Of a DNA stretch of 64,000 nucleotides, positions 10,582-21,758 are shown one piece after another (position 1 is the stretch's first letter; each line of letters begins with the position of its first letter). The position numbers and the translations under genes were made by a program. The notes under the pieces are model-generated. The model did no database searches and was not told the origin of the DNA. It saw only the letters and a list, made by a program, of their open reading frames with translations. Origin of the DNA: Paraphoma chrysanthemicola (taxonomy: Eukaryota > Ascomycota > Dothideomycetes > Pleosporales > Phaeosphaeriaceae); the NCBI GenBank assembly GCA_020744225.1, contig JAGMWG010000001.1:3100001-3164000 (forward strand). Direction: 5' to 3'.

Positions 10582-10981
10582 GGGAAGTCCGATCGAGAAA
10601 CGCGAAAGCACGTGATGCTTCCGTGCCGAGGCCTGCAACTCTGGGGCAGGTATGGAGCTAGAAAGGAAGGCGCGGCCACCACTTCGGGAACAATCAGAAT
10701 CAAGAGTGGGTCCGGGCCGTGATTTGGTGTAGTCGCACGCATGGCAATTAGAATGGCATAAACGTCGATTGAAACATGAAACGTAAGCGAGATGGCATGA
10801 CGGTATGCACTGGGAGAGAAGCGGATGGTTGGCCGCCAGCGCACGACCTCCTCCCGCCACGCCACACACTTGGAAGCATGCTCAGCTCGTCAGAGTCACG
10901 GCAAGGCTGCGCGCTGGCCTGGTCCGCAGCCTTCTCCTCCTCTTCTCCGTCGACGCGCTCGCGGTGAAGTGAGCTTTCACG
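10582..10981. other. Intergenic, nothing recognised
   Basis: This is the 3' flank of the amidohydrolase gene and the promoter of the CFEM gene, with a pyrimidine-rich stretch (tctcctcctcttctcc) about 10920-10945 before the CFEM start. No further feature was seen. Confidence 0.4.
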
Positions 10982-11840
10982 ATGCGCTCATTCCTGCTTC
11001 TCCAGGCCCTGGTCGCGCCGCTCTTCGCTGTGGCCGTGGGTGCGCATCGCGACTGGTGGATGCAGACGCTTCCGACGTGTTGGCAGAACTGCTTCGCAAA
11101 CACCGGCGACGGCTGCGGGTCGAGTACATGTGAGTCGCACCAAGGACGCGCCCGTTTGGCCGTGACTAAGTAGAACAGGCATCTGCCAGACGTCCCAAGA
11201 GAGCGACTCGTACCTGCCCAGCGCCATTTCGTGTGCCGTCTCGAAATGCAATGCCGCCGACTGGGCTCTCGACCTGGTCCTCGGACAGCTCCAGCTGCTC
11301 TGCACTGGCCTCAGCTGTGCTATCCCCGACGACGTCATGGACGAAGCCTACGCTGCTGCATCAGACAGTGACGATGAGGGCCCCAAGCCAACGCGCACGC
11401 CCGCCACAGCCACGAGCACCAAGAAGAGTGCGCACAAGACATCCACGGCGGCCCCGGCGCTGACCAGCATCGTACGTTCAACCTTCACCCGTACCACCAC
11501 CGACAGCAGCGGCCACACCGTGCAGGTTGTTGTGCCAATAGCCGTTGGTCCCTCGGGCATCGTGACTGGCTCCATTGCGACGTCAACCCTAAGCGGACAG
11601 ACAGCGTCCACTGGAGCGCTCTCCTCTGTCTTGTCCAGTCCCTCTGCCCAGGACTCTCTTCGAGCATCGTCTCAGCCGTCGACATCTACATCAGCTGCAG
11701 CTTCTCAGCGTACCGAAGCCCCTGCTCGAGGAAATGGCAGCCCTTTCGAGAATATGCAGGCCACAGGCAGCAAATGGACTTGTCCCAACTCGTTAATGGG
11801 TTTTGCAGTGCTGATGCTATTGTTTGTTATGAGATATTGA
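10982..11840 (+). CDS. CFEM-domain surface protein, probably GPI-anchored
   Basis: Exons 10982-11129 and 11179-11840 join to 269 residues. A hydrophobic signal peptide (MRSFLLLQALVAPLFAVAVG) is followed by a CFEM domain with eight cysteines in the standard order: C-x3-C-x7-C-x4-C-x-C-x15-C-x4-C-x17-C. The CxC pair (STCICQ) is restored only after splicing, which supports the intron. A long Ser/Thr/Ala-rich, probably O-glycosylated stalk follows, ending in a short hydrophobic tail (SLMGFAVLMLLFVMRY) that fits a GPI-anchor signal. An aspartate just before the third cysteine (GDGC) lies where haem-binding CFEM proteins keep their ligand. Roles known for the family are haem acquisition, wall structure and plant-surface sensing; which applies here is open. 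Confidence 0.9.
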
Positions 11841-12524
11841 TCAGCTTCGCTCATGCGCGGTGCACGAATAGCAATGTTGTTGCTTGTACATATACGAAAC
11901 GAGACACGAACCACGATACCAAGATAATCTTCATGAATGCAATTTCATACCACCTTCAACTATGCAGACAGGGCTCATTGAGCTCAGCTTCTACAATGCG
12001 ACGCGTCGAGACCCTTTGTTTCAGCCTCCATCCAATCACGCAGTGAGCGATGCTAAGCATGGTCCGACGGCTCGGTCCTCGGTCCTGGCTCAAGCTCATG
12101 TCTCGCAAGCGTAGCCCTTCTTGCCATTACCAGCAACGCCAGTTTTGACTGTTTTGCTTGTGATCGCATCTCCGAGCCTTCGTCACATCAGCCTCGGCCG
12201 AAGCCGTGCACCCTCCGATTGTGGCGCCTCCGACGGTCGCCTAACCAAAAGCAGCGTCATCGAATCACGGACTCACGATCCGCCACATCGACCGAGGCAT
12301 CTTGTTAGAACGCATTGTTAGTTTGACAAGCAACCTCTCGGAATGCGCGAAGAGTCCTGCTAAAGCATACATCTGCGTCACTCTGTAACAGTCGACACGG
12401 ACGTGTGGCACCAGCAAGCAATTTCCGTCCGATATAGACTTGTTGGTCCCGCATTGCGCATGTATCCTCCTCACTACCGACTTCCTTGATATCACCTTTG
12501 TCTTGTAGATCTTCACGGCGTGCC
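11841..12524. other. Intergenic, CYP505 promoter side
   Basis: The region contains the CFEM 3' flank and the upstream region of the P450 fusion gene. Short frames on both strands show no domain. No binding site was picked out with confidence. Confidence 0.4.
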
Positions 12525-15500
12525 ATGGACTACCAAACAATACCAGGCCCACCCGGTCTGCCCATTCTCGGTAATCTGTCAGACATTGATGCTCAAAATC
12601 CCATTAAGAGTCTTTGCAATTTGACCACAAAATACGGTGGGTAGCAATTACTGAGCCGCCGCTGCATCAAGAACAAGGATGCTGATGATTACAGGCCCGC
12701 TATGGAAGTTTCACCTTGGCGGTGAGCGCATTGTCGTTGCATCGCAGGCACTGGTGGATGAAGTTTGCAACGAAGAGCGGTTTTCAAAAACAATCGCAGC
12801 GTCACTTGAACAAGTACGGAATGGTGTACATTCAGGTCTCTTCACAGCCTACGGGCCACAAGAGAAGGAATGGGGTATCGCCCATCGGGTCCTTCTTCCG
12901 CAACTCGGGCCTTTGTCCATCAGAAACATGTTTAACGAAATGCATGACATTGCCTCACAGGTAACAAATCCCCAGTGCCCAGTGTCTGGCGATTGCTAAA
13001 AGGACAAAAGCTTGTGATGAAGTGGGCCCGTCATGGAGGGGACCATACCATACAGGTCGTAGATGACTTCACCAGGCTTACGCTCGACACAATTGCGCTG
13101 TGCGCAATGGACTATCGCTTCAACTCATATTACTCTGAAAACATGCATCCTTTCATCGATGCAATGAGCGACTTCCTCAAGGTTTCTGGAGATCGCGCGA
13201 GACGGGACGTCGTTACGCAAATGTTCTATAGGGGCGAAACGCAAAAGTATTGGGAAGACATCGAACTGCTGCGAAAGACAAGCCTCGATGTCATTCAAAA
13301 TCGAAGAAGCAATCCAACCGACAAGAAGGACCTCCTGAATGGTATGCTCAATGGAATAGACCCAAAAACAGGAGAAAAGATGACGGTCAGTACCAACCGT
13401 TGCCGGTTTAGTAGCGAGACTGACTCGTATAGGACGAAAGTCTCATCGACAATATGATCACGTTCCTGATAGCGGGACATGAAACCACATCAGGTCTACT
13501 GTCGTTCACATTTTACTATCTGCTTAAGAACCCGGCTGCGTACGAAAAGGCGCAGCACGAGGTTGATGAAGTGATTGGCAAAGGTCCAATCACGGTCGAT
13601 CATCTTACGAAGCTTCCCTATCTAAATGCCGTTCTCCGGGAAAGTATTCGCCTCTCGCCGACCGCCCCAGCCATAGGCCTGACCGCGAAAGAAGACACAA
13701 CACTTGATGGTAAATATCGTGTGACAAAGGGCACACCCATCATGGCCTTACTCCCCATGGTCCACCGCGATCCTGTCGCGTATGGTGAGGATGCAGAGGA
13801 GTTCCGACCAGAACGCATGCTTGATGCTGAGTTCGATCGCCGCAACAAGGAGTTTCCTAATTGCTGGAAACCATTTGGCAATGGGATGCGAGCTTGCATC
13901 GGGCGACCTTTCGCTTGGCAGGAAGCCCTTCTTGTTCTTGCAATGCTCCTGCAGAACTTCAACTTCTCCATGGAAGACTCCTCGTACCAACTGCAAATCA
14001 AGCAGACCCTCACCATCAAACCCAAGGATTTCTACATGCGCGCCCACCTGCGCAATGGCGTATCAGCTACAAGCCTCGAGCGTGGTCTTGCTGCCGCTAC
14101 AATCAACGAGTTACCCGCAACAAAGGACGGCCAGCAAGTCAGGAAAGAGAAGACAGCTCCGGGGAAGCCTATGGCAATCTACTATGGCTCCAACACCGGA
14201 ACCTGCGAGGCTCTAGCAAACCGACTTGCCAGCGATGCCGCGAATCATGGCTTCAGAGCCGATGTCGTTGACACACTGGACTCGGTTCGAGAAAACCTAC
14301 CAACTGATAAGCCGATCGTCATCGTAATCGCATCGTATGAAGGTCAACCAACAGACAATGCAGCACATTTCGTAAACTGGGTTGGTACCTTGAAAGATAA
14401 TGCGCTTCAGAATGTCTCCTATTCGTAAGTATTCATGTAATAAGCTCTTTTGAGACTTGCACTAACTCCGCACCTTCTCTAGCGTATTTGGTTGTGGACA
14501 TCGCGACTGGGCCAAAACGTTCCACCGCGTCCCAAAGTACATTGATGCTACATTTGCAGAACTTGGTGCCACCAAAATCGTGGACATGGGATCAGCCGAT
14601 GCTGCTCATGGTGATATTTTCACCGATTTCGAGGCATGGGAAGACCAGCGTCTATGGCCGGCAATGCGCGAGAGGTATGGTTCAGCTGAGGCAGAAGGCG
14701 AAGGCTCACTCGAAACCACGCTCGACGTGGAAATATCGACACCGCGATCCACAATCCTGCGACAAGATGTACGAGAAGCTCGTGTAGAGGAAGTCCAGGT
14801 TTTGTCCGAGTCTGGGGTCGTCGAAAAGAGGCATATTGAGATCAGCCTGCCGTCTGACATGTCCTATTCTGCTGGCGACTACCTCGCCATTCTACCCCTC
14901 AATCCAAAGGAAAACATTCGCCGTGCTACCAAATACTTCGGCCTATCATGGGACAGTATGCTCACAATATCCTCAGCAGGACCAACGACACTACCAACGG
15001 ACACGCCTATTAGCGCCATTGATGTCTTCGGCGCTTATATTGAGCTTGGCCAGCCAGCAAGCAAGCGCAATGTTCTGGCTCTCGCGGATGCAACCCGTGA
15101 TGAGACCACCAAGAATGAGCTGTCACGTCTCGCCGACGAAGCATTTTCCGACGAGATCACCGCGAAACGCGTCTCTATACTGGACCTACTCGAGCGCTTT
15201 CCCTCCGTCCAGCTTCCACTTGGCGTCTTCCTCAAGATGCAGCCGCCCATGCGCGTTCGTCAGTACAGCATCTCGTCCTCGCCGTTATGGAACCCGACCA
15301 ATGTCACACTTACCTACTCGGTCCTTGACAATCCCGCGCTCAGTGGACAAGGCCGCTATGTAGGTGTAGCCTCGAATTATCTATCGAATCTCGTTCCGGG
15401 CGACAAGCTACATGTTAGCGTTCGATCGTCACATCAAGCATTCCATCTGCCCAAGGACGCAAAGAACGTGCCGGTTATCATGATGGCCGCTGGCACAGGT

Positions 15501-15993
15501 ACGTAATACCCCTCAAGCACTCAAGATCTTAGATACTGATTTTTTAGGTCTTGCACCCTTCAGAGGTTTTATTCAGGAACGCGCAGCTCAGCTCGCAGCC
15601 GGTCGTGCCCTTGCGCCCGCTCTTCTCTTCTACGGCTGCCGCGCACCCGCGAGCGACCTCTTGTACGCCGACCTGCTCAAGCGCTGGGAACAGCTTGGCG
15701 CGGTGAGCCTGCGGCTTGCATTTTCCCGCGAGCCCGAAAGTTCGGAGGGATGCAAATATGTGCAGGATCGAGTGTACCACGATAGGAGCGACATTGTCGA
15801 GTTGTTTGACGCAGGTGCGAAGTTGTTTGTCTGCGGCAGTTCGGATGTAGGGCAAGGTGTGCAGGAAACTTTGATCAGGATTGCAAAGGAGAGGAAGCGT
15901 GAGGTGGATGGTCGAGAAGTTGATGATGCAAAGGCACGAGAATGGTTTGAAGGGCTGAGGAATGAGCGCTTTGCGACTGATGTGTTTACTTGA
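12525..15993 (+). CDS. CYP505 self-sufficient P450-reductase fusion (P450foxy/BM3 type)
   Basis: Six exons (12525-12636, 12695-12960, 13011-13385, 13433-14424, 14483-15498, 15548-15993) give 1068 residues, the usual CYP505 length. The N terminus starts directly with PGPPGLPILGNL and has no membrane anchor, so the enzyme is soluble. The haem domain shows the I-helix LIAGHETTS (about 262-270), ESIR (about 320) and the haem loop FGNGMRACIG (about 399-408). A linker leads to the FMN domain (YYGSNTGTCEALA, about 497) and an FAD/NADPH reductase with RQYSIS (about 841) and MMAAGTGLAPFRGF (about 915). The family hydroxylates fatty acids at sub-terminal carbons using NADPH without a separate reductase. 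Its link to the neighbouring island is unproven; fatty-acid or terpenoid-chain oxidation would fit. Confidence 0.96.
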
Positions 15994-17299
15994 GCGCTGG
16001 ATAGAAGCTCCTAGAGGTTGAGGGGACACGGAGCAAGCTGGCTCAACGTAGGGAATTGGTGTCAGTCTGAAGACAAATCCGTGCCTCGGAGCGTCCCTAG
16101 ACTACCGTACCTCTGACACATCCGTTTCGATCATTAGAATTGATCGCAAATGCATGAAGTTACACACTACTTTAATCGACCGCGTCGCCCAGTGCAGATG
16201 GCGACTATAATAGCATATCAATCCAGACTGTCGGCGATACGGATTAATGAAGAGGGTCTTGGACTTGTGGGATGTACTATCAGACAACAACGACGAAGTC
16301 AGGAATCCAGTCAAAGCTTAACATCCACCCTCGTAGTGGGTACTGTCCACCTTCATAAGATGTTGACTTCAACGGCTTACAACATAGTGATCTCACTATT
16401 AAACATCTTTTATGTAGTAGACCTAATGGAGTATTTGTAAGACGCTGTATCAAATAGATTTACAATCTTGGTAATCCTGAAAACCCTTTTTATTGCAGCT
16501 TGACCGACGTAAAATTTGAGTTTAGAGAGCATGCCAAAAAAAAGCTACCTTAATCAATACTAACACCAAGCTCTTGCAACCTCTGCTTATGGGGGTAGAG
16601 GGTACCCCTTTCCAAAATAGACATTAAACTGCTGCCAGAAATAGCGGGTTTAGTCTGTGGGCATAGCGCTATAACATACTTGAATATGGACGTGCTTCAC
16701 CATAGTACTTTATTTCCGACTCAAAATTCGGATACTAATCCTTGAGCTGGTGGACTAGAATTCACCATAGGCTCAGTGGCTACATATTACAGTCGGAAGC
16801 ACGATGTCCAACATTCCGGTGCCAAGCATGATCGGAGATCAACATGTAGGATGTGGACAACACGCCCTGACCTTAAGATGCTAGCGCTATGAGTGTGAGC
16901 GGTGGATGTTAGTAATCAATGTCGAGGCTTGTCGCAGTCAACCTTCCAAACACGGATTGCAACCCATCACCATATATAGCGTCGCGGCAGCATTCGAAGA
17001 GTATTCGGAAGCTGGCTGCCCGCCTTGGTGCACGTCATGGTAAATTAAATTCATTTCAGCCACGATAGTTTCGCTTAAGGATAGTCGCAAGAAGTGCACC
17101 ATTTTCATTTCCTATTTCATCTATTTGGGCCCGTGATGTCTCAGCACAACACCGGAACGACGTTACACAGAGCCGATAGACGAAATGCGTGCCATCGCTC
17201 GGTATCGTCTCGAGAGTTGGCGTTCACCAGTGCACAGTATAAATCAACGTATCTCGTACACTGTATCAGGTACCGCCGTCCCGACCACAACTACCGATA
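15994..17299. other. AT-rich intergenic stretch
   Basis: About 1.3 kb is visibly richer in A and T than the flanking genes, mainly 16100-17060, with no frame of recognisable content. A small stem-loop (GGGGTA at 16592-16597 pairing with TACCCC at 16603-16608) is present. The composition could reflect repeat-induced point mutation of an old element, but no transposon terminus or protein relic was found. Confidence 0.4.
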
Positions 17300-18171
17300 A
17301 TGCATCTTCTCGGATCTTTAAGCGTCGCCCTTGGCTTGACTCACTCTGTCAACGCGCATGGCTGGCTCAAGCAAGTAGAAGTGAAAGGCGTGACCTATCT
17401 AGTAAGCGAGACTAAAGCGCACTTATGGTAGTATCTGCCTAACCCTAGTCCACAGGGATTCCAGGTCAACGCCGACAAATACACTAAACCAACGCCGGAC
17501 CGGTACATTCGTCAAGTCCTGGGCAACGGCCCCGTACCCGACTTCACTACCGTCAATATTACTTGCGGTACCGGCCCAAACCAGCCCGCAAAATTATCTG
17601 TACCTGTGAACGCAGGCGACAGTATGTACGTGCTTACTTCTCCCTTGTCCGTGCATTTCAACATGCACCGACTCCCTCGCTGACAGCCCACTACAGTAAA
17701 CTCACATGGGACCAAGGGGGTCCTGGGCACGGCGGCCCTATCATGAACTACCTCGCAGACTGTGGCGGCAGCTGCCAAACCTTCAAAGGAGACACCGGCT
17801 CTCCCTGGGTCAAATTCAACCAAATGGGTTACGACAAGACGCAGAATCCACCAATCTGGGCATCCCATCAGTTGAATAAGCAGAATGGTTCGTGGACCGT
17901 TACGCTTCCCAACATCAGGCCGGGCGAGTACCTTTTGCGCCATGAACTGCTCGGGGTCCACGTCGCAAGGAACCGCTTGGGCGCGCAGTTCTATCCCTTT
18001 TGTGTGCATCTGAAAGTGGGTGGAAGTGGCACCAAGACGCTTCCTCCTGGCATCGCGCTTCCTGGCGCGTACGATCCAGATGACACCAATGGCATCCTCG
18101 TCAGTGAGTGGAAGATTACCGCAGGCTTAGTAAACTATACTGCGCCTGGAGGACCAGTCATCCAGATTTGA
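17300..18171 (+). CDS. AA9 lytic polysaccharide monooxygenase
   Basis: Three exons (17300-17401, 17456-17625, 17697-18171) encode 248 residues. A signal peptide ends ...HSVNA, leaving His20 as the first residue of the mature protein, as required for the copper histidine brace. The second brace histidine is His102 in PGHGGPIMNYLADC, and the axial tyrosine is Tyr190 in GAQFYPFC. The conserved RHELLGVHVA segment before it is also present. AA9 enzymes are secreted copper enzymes that oxidatively cut cellulose or hemicelluloses. No CBM1 or other carbohydrate-binding module follows the catalytic domain. The gene converges on the linalool dehydratase-like gene, and a copper ATPase lies 3.6 kb downstream. 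Confidence 0.95.
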
Positions 18172-18423
18172 AGCGTTTGAGCGTGGAGAGCCCTACGGCC
18201 GTGGTGGGATGCAGGGACAGGGTTTTCGTTTTATTGAATGATTGCCTGTGTAGCTTGGAATACATTGTCTCATCCACCAAACCCCGCTAAATTCTGTGAT
18301 GATGCATTGAGGTGTGAGGATACTCAGTGTAGTGGGAGATGATGGTATGACAAAGGGCTATTTCAAATTTCAATAAGCACCTATACTCCCGACCTGCATT
18401 TACAACATCTCCTCGCCACATTC

Positions 18424-20794
18424 TCATGTTGTAGGCTCAAGAGTCACTGCAGTTCTGCCATCAATCTTCAGCGAAAATGAAGCCTCGCCTTTGGAATCCG
18501 CCACGGCAGACTGTGAACCCAATCTGTACTTCCTTCCCGGTTTCATGTTCTTGAAGCCTAGGTTGAATGATCCGGGCTGCTTTCCGTTGTAAAGGACAAG
18601 CTCGACTGACTCTCCATCATGAGAGAAGGCTTTCCCAACTAGAACCTCCGGGAAGGGTACGTCGTCCAAAATGGGCGCGCGGAAACATTGCTCTGGAGGT
18701 CCTTCTGTCAGCAGCCTGGCCCAGTCGCCGCGCGCACCCAACCTGCTTCTCAAAGCAGTCAACTTGCCCAGTACCGAGAGGCCTTTGTTTGTGAACGCTC
18801 CTGTCCGTGTTTGTTGCACGGGGAAGTGCTCTTCGTCTAGCTGTCGTAGCAGTTCGTCGCGGGTCTTAATGTCTCCATATTCAGTCGCAACCGCAGCCAT
18901 CGCACCCCGAACATATCCGCGACCAGCCTTGTAATTGCCTGGATCGAGGCTATCCGCGCCGACCAAGTTTTTCAGCTCAAGACGGCCGTCGTCAGTCCAC
19001 TTAAGATTTTCACGTCTCATGAGCGCCCAATGGCGATGCGCTATGTGAGGTCTGTCCAACGTGAAAGCACGGAATTAGTCTACACCTCGCATGTACTTTG
19101 TATATCCAACTTACAGATAAGTCTTCAGATAGAGGCTTGGCCCAAAATCGGAGATGGCACCGGCCAACCCGGGGATGGTGAAACCTGTCAGCTCGCTTCT
19201 TATCGGTAGTAATGTTCCATCTGCATCTGAGAACTCGCTCGCCAATGCGGCTTCGAAGCGCGGCTTGATCTTGTCTCCGTAGCGGTTACCCAAGACTTTG
19301 TCGGACGCGGCGATGCCGGCTATACCAACCACATTACATATCGTATAGATCCCTTTGATGCAAGACGCAAGTCAGCAAATCATTGAGCGCAGCTAGAGGA
19401 TATATGCAACGCACAGTTTGGCTCGCATGGGAATAGACTGTATGAATTCTTATCCATGTTGCGAAAAACTGCCTCGGCGATCGAGGGAAGATCATATTTG
19501 TATTTGGCGGTGTCGGTAACCACAAATTCCATTGAGCCTTTCTTGGTGTACCGGTCGTCGCGAGTGGCGATCTGGTAGAGCGATGCAGCCAGCAGGATAT
19601 AACCGGAGACCATCTAGGATCTGTCAGTTTCACATTGCCATTTGATTTGTGTAAATATGGCGTACTATGTTATCTTCCCGGATTGGGTCCTGTCAAGAAG
19701 ATCATGAGGTCAGCACCTTCCTTTTACTTAGTATACTCGTTGAGCTTACCCAGTCTAGCGTGAATTTGCCCAATAGAGACTCCCATTTCCAAAAGCTGCA
19801 GAACGTCTGATCAGCGGCAACTCTACAACAAAAGGTCCGTGAGGACATACTTCATAACTTTTTTGGTCATCGATTTCTCGATCAATCCTCGTTCTGCTTT
19901 GGAAAGATAGCCGTGGAAATTGGGACAGTAATTACTCTGGTAAATTGCAAGCTCGTATATACCAGTGTATAATTGGTAGCGTATGGCCGAGGTTTGGAAC
20001 TGATCGATGATGTCGTGGTACGAGAAGTCATCAATGGGCGCAAGACCCATTTCCAACGCCCACTGTACGAAACGTAGTGTGCGTTCATCAGCTTCTCGGG
20101 ATCCTGGTGGCGGAGCCTCATGCGCCTGGTCGTGGTTATCCTGGACGGCATTCATCAAGAACTTGTTGCGGTCTTCTCGCCTCTTTTCTGCCTGTCGATT
20201 TGCGGCCTGTGTCTTCCATGTCACGTACGTGATTGCAGCCACCACAGAAACAGTCACGATGGATCCTGCAGACTCGACGACACTGTCTCTTGCAAGCAAA
20301 GCGGCGAACAGGTCGGATCCGATCCATAGAAGAAGTGGAAATGCAAGTCCGCCGCAACCGAACCACATGAAAAGAATGAGCGGCACCGAAGCCAGAGTCA
20401 CCAGCAAGGCCAAGATTGAGGGAATGGTCCCCACGGCAACGAAGCCCGCGCCAGGAAAAAGTAGGCCAAGTCCTGCCGCCCTTGCGCTCGGGCTGTCGAC
20501 TTTGTAGAATGTGAGGAGGCCAGCGCCTGCCATCAATGCATATTGAACAAGCGTACGCCTTTGGTAGTATTTTTTGGCCATGCCTGTTCCGCATTGTTGT
20601 GGGATGAGAACATCTGCCAAGCCGAGTCATTACACAGGTACCAGCATGGTTCTATACGGAACGAACGGACCTTGCAAAGTGAAGCCTGGGCTTGGACGTT
20701 GCCCAAGCTTAGGTACGACGTTCTGCTTCGATGTCTTTTCTGACGGGAAGCTTTCGCTGAACGTCGCTGTCGTAGTCGCTGTCGTGGTGGACAT
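18424..20794 (-). CDS. Membrane-anchored linalool dehydratase/isomerase-domain protein
   Basis: Seven exons (20794-20671, 20613-19851, 19795-19750, 19689-19666, 19613-19415, 19352-19115, 19051-18424) keep frame and give 673 residues. One exon is only 24 bases. The N terminus has several hydrophobic segments between residues 50 and 165, then a soluble part. This part contains FPCEPN at residues 380-385, with a second cysteine nine residues after the first (C382, C391) in WIYTICN. This reproduces the Cys171/Cys180 pair of bacterial linalool dehydratase/isomerase, which hydrates myrcene to linalool and isomerises it to geraniol. The pair appears only after splicing, which supports the gene model. 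Fungal members of this Pfam domain (Ldi) are largely uncharacterised. The real substrate is unknown; a terpenoid alcohol or alkene is plausible. Confidence 0.85.
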
Positions 20795-21758
20795 ATTGTA
20801 CGAGACTAAAGTACTAGTCTTCAGAATTGAAAAAGAGCAGATCGGCTGTTCACAACGCCCTTTGTAACATCGACTTACTCAAGGGATATTTGTCCTATGT
20901 CCCACTCTTGCAACGCGAGTCGCTACCCACGATTCGATCGCGGGGAAATTCCGACTAGCAGAAGGCTTACCATGAAGTCAAGTAGCGCAGAAACGATCCT
21001 TGCATTAGTTGCTTGGATAAGCCTAGTGCCTCGTTTCCCCGGAAGTAAGGACTACATGCCCAAACCAACGATGGAAATACCATCCACGAATACTTGAGTA
21101 AGCCCGTTATTCGTAAGCAGAAAGCAAAGGGACGTCCAAGTCTAGCTCAGTACAATTCATTAATGTTCGCAGCCTCTTAGTTGGTAATATCAACGTTGGG
21201 TTTGATTTTGATGGGGTACCATCTGACGTTTTAGTTCCGATGAGTTCGAGGGTTGGACGGCGCTAGAGATAGAACTTACTCCCCATTGTCGACTCGGGGC
21301 AACTGTGGGGCAAGCGGCACTGCGATGCGGGGGTGGAACTTCCCCGCCAAAAGGATTGTTCCAGACTAGCAAGGGCTCGACAGTACACCTTGTGAGTTAC
21401 TCACTCCACGCGCGCTATGGTCCAAGGAGATTCTGGGTTTCGGCTGCTTGATCAGCCCCCAGACCCGATCCGTGCAGCCCCAACAGCCCAGCACATCATG
21501 AAGGCCGCCAGCATTCTGACAATGTGATCGAACGTGGCACCTGTATCACCAATATATACACCTTTTTCCATGTAACTCGTTGTACGTGTCCCCCAGGATC
21601 GGAAAATTCTTGACTAATATCACCTAGCCAAACGGCCGATCGCAACGGCTATCGATTGACGACTGGACGCATCAACACAGCGACTTATCTTTTCCAGTCA
21701 ATGGTCCTGCAGTTGCGAGAGAAATTACGCTCGGTTTAGGCACCGCTGTAACGAAAAG
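20795..21758. promoter_or_regulatory. Divergent promoter region, LDI-like gene and copper ATPase
   Basis: A 964-base space lies between the two divergent starts. No shared operator could be picked out by eye, and the small frames inside carry no domain. Confidence 0.35.

Noticed and set aside
20007..20507. 166-codon plus-strand frame
   Set aside because: It is the shadow of the membrane part of the LDI-like gene on the other strand.
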